Position numbers and translations under genes: made by a program. The notes under the pieces were generated by a model. That model did no database searches, was not told the DNA's origin, and saw only the letters and a list, made by a program, of their open reading frames with translations. A stretch of 8,282 bases of DNA from an uncultured Selenomonadaceae bacterium (GTDB lineage Bacteria; Bacillota; Negativicutes; Selenomonadales; Selenomonadaceae), in assembly GCA_905236325.1 (NCBI GenBank), contig CAJOPJ010000006.1, positions 1-8,282 on the forward strand, given 5' to 3'. This document shows, piece after piece, positions 1 to 5,528 of the stretch. Position 1 is the stretch's first letter. Each line of letters opens with the position of its first letter.

Positions 1-651
1 ATCCAAAATCAAAACGCCGCTTGTATCAATTCCGCGCTGAATATTTGCGCTGTAAAATACTGATTCAGGTTTGCCGAAAAGTCCGACTACAAAATTTATG
101 TTGTAAAAATTTATATCCATCAATGCGCCACCGGCTTTTGTAGCGTCAAATGCAGGCAAAATTTCGCCTTGCTTAAATGCGTCATACCGACTTGAATATT
201 GACTGTAATTTACGCTGACAATTTTTATTTCGCCAAGTTTTTTTAAATCAGCTTTAATTTCTGCAAATGCCGGCAAATAATGTGTAGTTGTCGCTTCGAT
301 TAAAATTTTATCGCGCTCGATGGCAAGTTTTTTTAAATCTTCAAATTCAGAAACAGTGATAAAAGCCGGCTTTTCGCAGATAACATTTTTATTTGCAAGC
401 AAGGCGCGTTTTGCGTGGCTGTAGTGTAGGTGATTTGGCAGCGCAATATAAATTGTGTCGATATTTTCATCGGCAAGCATTTCATCATAATCTGTAAAAA
501 TTTTTTCAATGTTGAACTGTTCAGCAAGTTGTTTAGTTTTTTCCAGTGAACGTTCAGTAGTAAAAATTGAAATGCGTTCGATTTTTAAATTTTTAACTTC
601 CGGCAAAAAATTTTGAACAATTTGCCCTGTACCTAAAATTCCAATTTGCAT
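1..651 (-). CDS. Gfo/Idh/MocA-family NAD(P)-dependent oxidoreductase (3' end off window)
   Basis: Read leftwards from ATG at 651-649, the frame stays open to base 1 and gives 217 residues, so the C-terminal third or so of a family member of about 320-350 residues lies outside the window. The N-terminus has a Rossmann dinucleotide-binding start (GILGTGQI, residues 4-11). An ALPNHLHY stretch lies at 70-77. The family's EKP motif is at 93-95, where the lysine normally takes part in catalysis. Residues 174-183 (GGALMDINFY) match the conserved GGxLxDIGxY segment of the C-terminal domain, with Asn in place of the usual Gly. Members oxidise or reduce sugars, inositols or related polyols; the substrate cannot be told from sequence alone. 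A GAGGTG Shine-Dalgarno (658-663, complement) lies 6 nt before the ATG. The gene is divergent from murF and probably not functionally tied to it. Confidence 0.88.
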   Translation of the reverse strand, partial: MQIGILGTGQIVQNFLPEVKNLKIERISIFTTERSLEKTKQLAEQFNIEKIFTDYDEMLADENIDTIYIALPNHLHYSHAKRALLANKNVICEKPAFITVSEFEDLKKLAIERDKILIEATTTHYLPAFAEIKADLKKLGEIKIVSVNYSQYSSRYDAFKQGEILPAFDATKAGGALMDINFYNINFVVGLFGKPESVFYSANIQRGIDTSGVLILD

Positions 652-670
652 AAAAATCACCTCGCGCTGA

Positions 671-699
671 ATTTTAGCAAAAAAAATTCTGTCACTCAA
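671..699 (-). promoter_or_regulatory. Putative sigma-70-type promoter for the oxidoreductase gene
   Basis: On the minus strand, TTGAGT (complement of 694-699, 4/6 to the -35 consensus) is followed after exactly 17 nt by TAAAAT (complement of 671-676, 5/6 to the -10 consensus). Transcription would start near 664, giving a very short leader of about 13 nt that begins close to the Shine-Dalgarno. In AT-rich DNA such matches arise by chance. The short leader is unusual, so this is a suggestion only. Confidence 0.35.
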
Positions 700-719
700 G
701 ACGTTTTTGCCGGTTACTT

Positions 720-754
720 GCAGGAAAAATTTTTTCAAGGCAGAAATTTTTTAG
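720..754 (+). repeat. AT-rich palindromic intergenic element upstream of murF (copy 1)
   Basis: The 17-mer GCAGGAAAAATTTTTTC (720-736) recurs exactly at 3124-3140, before the hexokinase gene. Around this copy, CTTG (717-720) and CAAG (736-739) can close an imperfect stem over the A5T6 core. A second AT palindrome follows immediately, with GGC at 739-741 pairing with GCC at 754-756 across an AAATTT core. Neither hairpin is followed by a clear U-tract, so I do not call a terminator. It could be an intergenic repeat, an RNA structure in the murF leader, or simply sequence style. Confidence 0.4.
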
Positions 755-772
755 CCGAAAGGTGGAAATGAA

Positions 773-2146
773 ATGTTCACAATGAAGTTGACTGAAATAA
801 TAAAAATTACCGATGCCGAACTTGTTGCAAATAATAAATATCAATCAGATTGTACAGTTTGCGGCATTACGACCGACAGCAGAAAAATTAAAGCCGGCGT
901 TTTGTTTGTTGCGCTTAAAGGCGAAAATTTTAATGGCGAAGATTTTGCACAGGATGCACTCAAAAAAGGCGCGGCTGCTGTTATTGTCAGTAAAAATGCT
1001 GATATTGCAAAAATTTCCGGCGTTTTTTTGAAAGTTGAAGATACTTTGACTGCTTATCAACTGCTTGCTAAATCTTGGCGCGAAAAGTTCAATATTCCTG
1101 TTGTAGCCATTACAGGTTCAACCGGCAAAACTTCAACTAAAGATTTGACTGCGGCGGCAATTTCGGGGCTTGGAGAAGTTCAAAAAACTTCAGCAAATTT
1201 TAATAATGAAATTGGAGTTCCACTAACTTTGTTGGGAATTGAAAATCTTCAAGCCGCCGCTGTTGTTGAAATTGGTATGCGCGGACTGCATCAAATTGAA
1301 AATCTTGCTAAATTTGTTCAACCGACTCTTGCCATTGTTACTAATGTCAATGAAACGCATATTGAAATTTTAGGCTCAATCGAAAATATTGCTAAAGCTA
1401 AAAGCGAACTTGTTCAAGCTATTCCAGCCGGCGGCACTGTGATTTTAAATGCTGATGATAAATTTGTTTTGGCAATGAAAAATCAGGCAAAGCCCAGCAC
1501 CAAGATTTTTACTTACGCAATTGACAATCAAGCTGACTTCACTGCTAAAAATATCTCAATCTCCGAAACTTCAACTAAATTTACCTGTGTTCACTGCTCT
1601 AACAGTTTTGATTTTGAAATTCCATTAACAGGCAGGCACAATGTTTTAAATGCGCTTGCGGGTATTGCTGCTGCTGTCAGTTTAGGTTTGACTTTTGAAC
1701 AAATTCAGCTTGGCTTTTCAAATTTAGCAAAAACTTCTGCGCGATTTGAAGTTCTTGAACGCAATAATTTTAAAATTATAAATGACGCTTATAATGCCTC
1801 TCCGGCTTCAATGCGTGCCTCAATCCAAACTGTTGCAGAAATTTATCCCGGCAGGAAAATTGCAGTGCTGGGTGATATGTTGGAACTTGGCGATATTTCT
1901 GAAAAAGTTCATCGCCAAGTTGGAATTCAGCTTGTTAAAAATAATTTTGATGTTTTAATTACAATCGGCGAACTTGGAAATTTTATTGCTGCCGGTGCAA
2001 AAAGCGCAGGTTTAAAAAATATTTTCACAACAACCACGCACGCTGAGGCTGCTGATAAAATTAAATCAATAGTCCAAGCCGGCGATACAATTTTATTTAA
2101 AGCGTCGCACGGTATGCATTTGGAAAAAATTATTGAACTTATCTGA
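773..2146 (+). CDS. murF: UDP-N-acetylmuramoyl-tripeptide--D-alanyl-D-alanine ligase
   Basis: This cytoplasmic ligase adds D-Ala-D-Ala to UDP-MurNAc-tripeptide using ATP, the last soluble step of the peptidoglycan precursor. The protein has 457 residues, a normal MurF length. Visible motifs are TTDSR at 33-37 (N-terminal substrate domain), the ATP loop GSTGKTST at 115-122, NFNNEIGVP at 142-150, EIGMRG at 166-171, GRHNVLNALA at 287-296, the MurF signature NDAYNASPASM at 337-347 and VLGDMLELG at 365-373. Two positions look slightly off-consensus: NVNETH (191-196), where NxG is common, and KASHGM (443-448), where SR is more usual. The ATG at 773 is preferred because AGGTGG (760-765) sits 7 nt upstream; an in-frame ATG at 782 is spaced too far. 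mraY follows after 18 nt, so the two are almost certainly co-transcribed. No convincing promoter was seen upstream. Confidence 0.97.
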   Translation: MFTMKLTEIIKITDAELVANNKYQSDCTVCGITTDSRKIKAGVLFVALKGENFNGEDFAQDALKKGAAAVIVSKNADIAKISGVFLKVEDTLTAYQLLAKSWREKFNIPVVAITGSTGKTSTKDLTAAAISGLGEVQKTSANFNNEIGVPLTLLGIENLQAAAVVEIGMRGLHQIENLAKFVQPTLAIVTNVNETHIEILGSIENIAKAKSELVQAIPAGGTVILNADDKFVLAMKNQAKPSTKIFTYAIDNQADFTAKNISISETSTKFTCVHCSNSFDFEIPLTGRHNVLNALAGIAAAVSLGLTFEQIQLGFSNLAKTSARFEVLERNNFKIINDAYNASPASMRASIQTVAEIYPGRKIAVLGDMLELGDISEKVHRQVGIQLVKNNFDVLITIGELGNFIAAGAKSAGLKNIFTTTTHAEAADKIKSIVQAGDTILFKASHGMHLEKIIELI

Positions 2147-2164
2147 GGAGGCAGATTTATTTTC

Positions 2165-3115
2165 ATGGAAAATTATTTAATTGCAACTGTGATTGGCGCG
2201 TTTACTGTTTTGATTCTGGGTCCGATTTGTATTCCAATTTTGCATAAGCTGAAGTTTGGTCAAAGTATTCGCACCGAAGGTCCTAAAAGTCATCAAGCCA
2301 AAAGCGGTACTCCGACAATGGGCGGAATTTTTTTAATAGCAGGAATTTTGATTGCTACTTTGGTCATGGCTGATTGGACTGCCGAAATTTTTCTTGCGCT
2401 GTTTATTTTGCTTGGACATTTTGTACTTGGCTTTTTGGACGATTACATTAAAGTTGTTAAAAAGCGCAATCTTGGTTTGAAGGCTAAACAAAAATTGCTT
2501 GGTCAGATTTTAATTTCAATCGTCACAATTTTTATTGCAACGCAGGAAATTGGCATTGAAACCAATTTGTGGATACCGATTTTAAATTCCACAGTTGATT
2601 TAGGTATTTTTTATTATCTGCTGGTATTGTTTGTAATTGTTGGCGCGTCTAATGCTGTTAATTTAACTGACGGCTTGGACGGCTTGGCTTCCGGTAATAT
2701 GGCTATTGCCGCCAGTGCTTATGGCGTAATTTGTATGCTGACTGACCATTACAATTTAGCAATTTTCTGCGCGGCAATTTGCGGCGCGTGCATTGGCTTT
2801 TTAAAATACAATTTTCATCCGGCTAAAGTTTTCATGGGCGATACAGGTTCACTTGCACTGGGCGGCGCATTTGCGGCTGTTGGAATTTTAACGCATACCG
2901 AACTTTTGCTTGCAGTTGTCGGTATGGTTTTTGTTTGCGAGGCTTTAAGCGTTATTATTCAAGTCATTTCATTTCAAACAACAGGCAAGCGCGTCTTTAG
3001 AATGTCGCCAATTCATCATCACTTTGAACTTGGCGGCTGGAGCGAAATTAAAGTTGTCCTGGTATTTTGGACTGTCGGCTTGATTTTTGCGTCTATTGGC
3101 GTAAATTTATTTTAA
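2165..3115 (+). CDS. mraY: Phospho-N-acetylmuramoyl-pentapeptide transferase
   Basis: This integral membrane enzyme moves phospho-MurNAc-pentapeptide from UDP to undecaprenyl phosphate, making lipid I. At 316 residues it is slightly short of, but within, the usual 320-360. About ten hydrophobic segments are spread over its length, beginning with residues 5-25. Family motifs are complete: GPKSHQAKSGTPTMGG (39-54), the FLDDYIK acidic pair (D92, D93), NAVNLTDGLDGLA (163-175), FMGDTGSLALGG (223-234, D226) and MSPIHHHFE (280-288). It follows murF by 18 nt. The Shine-Dalgarno GAGGAGG (2145-2151) overlaps the murF stop codon but lies 13 nt from the ATG, which is long. An in-frame ATT at 2159 would be better spaced but is a rare start, so ATG is kept. 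The expected downstream partner murD is absent. Confidence 0.97.
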   Translation: MENYLIATVIGAFTVLILGPICIPILHKLKFGQSIRTEGPKSHQAKSGTPTMGGIFLIAGILIATLVMADWTAEIFLALFILLGHFVLGFLDDYIKVVKKRNLGLKAKQKLLGQILISIVTIFIATQEIGIETNLWIPILNSTVDLGIFYYLLVLFVIVGASNAVNLTDGLDGLASGNMAIAASAYGVICMLTDHYNLAIFCAAICGACIGFLKYNFHPAKVFMGDTGSLALGGAFAAVGILTHTELLLAVVGMVFVCEALSVIIQVISFQTTGKRVFRMSPIHHHFELGGWSEIKVVLVFWTVGLIFASIGVNLF

Positions 3116-3122
3116 CTGCGCA

Positions 3123-3144
3123 CGCAGGAAAAATTTTTTCTGCG
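3123..3144 (+). repeat. AT-cored palindrome in the mraY-hexokinase gap (copy 2 of the element)
   Basis: This 22-nt near-perfect inverted repeat has CGCAG (3123-3127) pairing with CTGCG (3140-3144) around a G-A5-T6 core containing one G-T wobble. It includes the 17-mer GCAGGAAAAATTTTTTC (3124-3140) that is also found before murF. The same left arm can pair instead with CTGC at 3116-3119, so two hairpins compete. The stem is not followed by a run of T, so a standard intrinsic terminator is unlikely. It may act as an mRNA-stabilising or processing structure, or as a DNA site. Confidence 0.5.
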
Positions 3145-3153
3145 CGGAATTAT

Positions 3154-3181
3154 CTTTCAGTTTTTATCTGACCGAAAGGAG
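3154..3181 (+). promoter_or_regulatory. Possible hairpin masking the hexokinase Shine-Dalgarno
   Basis: CTTTC (3154-3158) is complementary to GAAAG (3174-3178), which overlaps the AAAGGAG ribosome-binding site (3175-3181) of the hexokinase gene. A small inner stem TCAG/CTGA (3157-3160 with 3168-3171) over a T-rich loop is an alternative fold. Pairing would partly hide the ribosome-binding site. The stems are short, so this is only a modest prediction. Confidence 0.25.
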
Positions 3182-3189
3182 AAATTTTT

Positions 3190-4488
3190 ATGGCGTTTGA
3201 TGAAAGAAAATTTCAAGACATTATGGGCGAATTTAGTGCAACAACAGAATATCTGCGTGAGGTTGCACAAAATTTCAGGCAAGACTTGCAACTTGGTTTG
3301 AAAGATGTTTCAAGTTCCTCAATGCGTATGCTGAAATCTTACGTCGGACTTCCTACAGGCAAAGAAACCGGCGAATATTTGGCGTTAGATTTTGGCGGAA
3401 CAAATGTACGCGTCCTGCGTTACAAACTTGAAGGCGACGGTCACAGCAAAGTCATTAGATATGTTGCCGAACCATTGATACGCGAAGGCGAATACAATTA
3501 TGTCGGTAAAGGCTCAACGCAAGTACAAATGTTTGACTTTTTTGCAAAATTGATTGATGATACAATCGAAGGCGACCGCGATACTAAATTTTATCTTGGA
3601 CATACATTTTCATTTCCTTCAAGTCAAGATGATTTAAACAATGCAAAATTGATCGTCTGGACAAAGGAATTTGCAACTGAAGGCGTTGAAGGCGAAGTTG
3701 TAAATGATTTGCTTTTAGCGGCACTCAAGCGTCGCGGAATCAATAATGTTAAGCCTGTTGCTGTTATAAACGACACTGTTGCAGTTTTATTATCAGCAGC
3801 TTACAAACACAGCGATATTTTTATCGGCTCAATTTATGCAACAGGACACAACACTTGCTACCTTGAACCAACAATTCACGACGCAAAAGGCTTTGGTAAA
3901 GGCGGCATGATTTTAAATCTGGAATGTGGCAACTTCATGAAACTTACGCCAAACAGATTTGATACTGCGTTCGACCAAAAATCTGAAAAGCCCGGCGAAC
4001 AGCGTTTTGAAAAAATGGTTTCAGGACGTTATATGTGCGAACTTTTCGGAATGGCGATTGCGGAACTTTTGGACGAAGATAAACATTATGACGGCTTGAC
4101 TTCGGTTGATATGTCGATGATTATTTCTGATGTTTCGGCAGATTTGGAAAAAGTTGCAGAAATTATGTCCAACAAAGTCGGTCACAATCTTGAACTTGGC
4201 GACTTGAAAAAAATTCAAGAACTTGCAAGCGCGATTGTAATCAGGTCAGCAAGATTAGTCACTGCGTCCTATGTAGGAATTATTTGGCAACGCGCTTCCG
4301 GCGGCACAATCCAGCCGCAACATATCGCAGTGGACGGCTCAGTTTATGAAAAAATGCCACTTGTTCAAGAAAATATCAACCGCGCCTTGAGTGAACTTTT
4401 GGGCGAAGACGCAGCAAAAGTCGATACAATTTTAGACAATGGTGGCAGCGGAATTGGTGCTGCAATTGCGGCTGCTATGGCAGTCTAA
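3190..4488 (+). CDS. Eukaryotic-type hexokinase (HK family, actin-like ATPase fold)
   Basis: The predicted cytoplasmic kinase phosphorylates glucose or other hexoses at C6 using ATP. The 432-residue protein looks like one catalytic unit of yeast or animal hexokinase rather than the ROK or Glk glucokinases usual in bacteria. In order: phosphate-1 loop LALDFGGTNVRV (64-75); sugar-binding FSFPSSQ (140-146); WTKEF (157-161, T158/K159); INDT with the likely catalytic base D195 (193-196); GSIYATGHN (213-221), where the usual GTGxN is ATGxN but N221 is kept; NLECGNF (243-249, E245); FEKMVSGRY (273-281); IAVDGSVYEKMP (379-390); and a C-terminal adenosine-loop motif DNGGSGIGAA (416-425). The glucose-contact residues known in yeast hexokinase all have counterparts. 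It is shorter than yeast hexokinase (about 485). AAAGGAG lies 8 nt before the ATG. argF follows 14 nt after the stop, suggesting co-transcription. The sugar preference is not known. Confidence 0.9.
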   Translation: MAFDERKFQDIMGEFSATTEYLREVAQNFRQDLQLGLKDVSSSSMRMLKSYVGLPTGKETGEYLALDFGGTNVRVLRYKLEGDGHSKVIRYVAEPLIREGEYNYVGKGSTQVQMFDFFAKLIDDTIEGDRDTKFYLGHTFSFPSSQDDLNNAKLIVWTKEFATEGVEGEVVNDLLLAALKRRGINNVKPVAVINDTVAVLLSAAYKHSDIFIGSIYATGHNTCYLEPTIHDAKGFGKGGMILNLECGNFMKLTPNRFDTAFDQKSEKPGEQRFEKMVSGRYMCELFGMAIAELLDEDKHYDGLTSVDMSMIISDVSADLEKVAEIMSNKVGHNLELGDLKKIQELASAIVIRSARLVTASYVGIIWQRASGGTIQPQHIAVDGSVYEKMPLVQENINRALSELLGEDAAKVDTILDNGGSGIGAAIAAAMAV

Positions 4489-4505
4489 AGGAGGTTTTTT
4501 ATTTG
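4487..4505 (+). promoter_or_regulatory. Strong Shine-Dalgarno and TTG start linking hexokinase stop to argF
   Basis: AAAGGAGG (4487-4494) overlaps the last two bases of the hexokinase stop codon (4486-4488) and sits 8 nt before the TTG at 4503-4505. No ATG or GTG in that frame lies between the stop and the conserved N-terminus of the carbamoyltransferase. The layout fits translational coupling of the two genes, with a near-ideal ribosome site compensating for the weak start codon. Confidence 0.75.
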
Positions 4506-5435
4506 CTAAAAGGCAGAGATTTACTTTCAATCCATGAACTTAGCGTTGATGAAGTGCACGAAATAATTGACTTTGCGGCAGAATTAAAAGCAATGCAAAA
4601 AGCAGGCGTTCCACACAGATTTTTGGAGGGCAAAACTCTCGGTATGATTTTTGAAAAATCTTCCACGCGCACAAGAGTTTCCTTTGAAGTCGGAATTTAT
4701 CAGCTTGGCGGAATGGGCTTATTTTTGTCAAACCGCGACTTACAACTTGGACGCGGCGAACCTATCAAAGACACGGCACGCGTTCTTTCAAGATATTTGG
4801 ACGGCATAATGATTCGGACTTTCGGTCAAGAACGCATTGAAGAACTTGCAAAGTACGCTGATATTCCTGTAATTAACGGCTTGAGCGATTTACTTCATCC
4901 TTGCCAAGTACTGACTGATTTACTTACAATTCGCGAACACAAAGGCAAAAATTTCCGCGCCTTAAAAATGGCTTATGTCGGCGACGGCAACAATATGACA
5001 AACAGCTACCTGTATGGCGCGGCAAAAGTTGGTATGACGCTTAGCGTTGCAACGCCTGTTGAATATAAAATGAGCGCTGAAGTTTTTGAAAATGCACAAA
5101 CCGACGCGCAAGAATCCGGCGCAGAACTTACTTGGACAGAAAATCCTGCTGAGGCTGTTAAAGACGCTGATATTGTTGTTACTGATACTTGGGCAAGCAT
5201 GGGGCAAGAATCTGAACATGACGCACGCAAAAAAATCTTTGCACCCTATCAAGTCAACAATGAACTGCTTAAAAACGCAAGCAAAAGCGCAATTGTTATG
5301 CACTGCTTGCCGGCTTATCGTGGCGAAGAAATTACCGATGAAGTTTTTGAAAATAACGCGCATGTTATTTTTGATGAAGCAGAAAACAGACTTCACACTC
5401 AAAAAGCTATTATGGCTTTAACTATGGCTAATTAA
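4503..5435 (+). CDS. argF: Ornithine carbamoyltransferase
   Basis: This cytoplasmic enzyme condenses ornithine with carbamoyl phosphate to give citrulline in arginine synthesis; it is normally a trimer. The 310-residue length fits anabolic enzymes better than the catabolic ArcB type (about 335), though that is not proof. Motifs are the carbamoyl-phosphate site SSTRTR (53-58), IRTFGQ (104-109), HPCQ (132-135), DGNNMTNS (161-168), the ornithine-loop DTWASMGQE (228-236) and MHCLPAYRGEEI (266-277) with catalytic C268. The SMG loop identifies ornithine rather than aspartate as co-substrate. The start is TTG, supported by AAAGGAGG 8 nt upstream. No other arginine gene (argB, argC, argD, argG, argH, argJ) is in the window, so it is separated here from its pathway and sits just downstream of hexokinase. 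No ARG-box operator could be recognised with confidence. Confidence 0.96.
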   Translation: MLKGRDLLSIHELSVDEVHEIIDFAAELKAMQKAGVPHRFLEGKTLGMIFEKSSTRTRVSFEVGIYQLGGMGLFLSNRDLQLGRGEPIKDTARVLSRYLDGIMIRTFGQERIEELAKYADIPVINGLSDLLHPCQVLTDLLTIREHKGKNFRALKMAYVGDGNNMTNSYLYGAAKVGMTLSVATPVEYKMSAEVFENAQTDAQESGAELTWTENPAEAVKDADIVVTDTWASMGQESEHDARKKIFAPYQVNNELLKNASKSAIVMHCLPAYRGEEITDEVFENNAHVIFDEAENRLHTQKAIMALTMAN

Positions 5436-5455
5436 GTTTTGCTTGTTGGTAGTTG

Positions 5456-5505
5456 GTGTTTTATCGCCGGCTACTTATTTTTTATTCAAAAGGCTGATAA
5501 AACAC
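5456..5505 (+). other. Long inverted repeat / RNA hairpin between argF and the regulator gene
   Basis: GTGTTTTATC (5456-5465) pairs perfectly with GATAAAACAC (5496-5505). GCC (5466-5468) continues the stem with GGC (5492-5494) past one bulged T (5495), giving about 13 base pairs around a 23-nt T-rich loop. It ends 10 nt before the AAGGAG ribosome site (5515-5520) of the next gene. No T-run follows on either strand, so it is not a textbook terminator. It may be an attenuator-like element, an RNA-processing site, or an operator for a dimeric regulator. A poor promoter-like pair (TTGGTG 5453-5458, TATTTT 5476-5481, 17-nt spacing) overlaps it. Confidence 0.6.
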
Positions 5506-5528
5506 AAACCGGACAAGGAGATTTACTG

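Noticed and set aside
333..527. 64-codon minus-strand frame near the left edge
   Set aside because: It is out of frame with, and inside, the oxidoreductase reading frame on the same strand, which shows clear Rossmann and EKP motifs.
700..772. Forward promoter for murF
   Set aside because: TTG-containing -35 candidates (707-712, 718-723) have no TATAAT-like hexamer at 16-18 nt. Only homopolymeric T/A runs fall there.
3123..3160. Intrinsic terminator after mraY
   Set aside because: The palindrome is followed by CGGAATTATC rather than a T-run. The Ts lie inside the stem, so the standard terminator pattern is not met on either strand.
3190..4488. Recent horizontal transfer of the hexokinase from a eukaryote
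   Set aside because: Codon and base usage look like the flanking genes, there are no mobile-element remnants or repeats bounding it, and the ribosome site is native-looking. Only a phylogeny could address an ancient transfer.
4962..5402. 146-codon open frame on the minus strand opposite argF
   Set aside because: It lies wholly antisense to a well-conserved gene and has a Cys/Phe/Ile-rich composition typical of reverse-strand translation. It has no convincing ribosome site and no recognisable domain.
5439..5528. N-terminal extension of the response regulator from a TTG at 5439, in frame with argF across one TAA
   Set aside because: The 30 extra residues precede the normal start of the receiver fold and are encoded by the hairpin region. 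There is no ribosome site before the TTG, whereas ATG 5529 has AAGGAG 8 nt upstream. The shared frame with argF is a one-in-three coincidence, and a stop-readthrough fusion is not supported.
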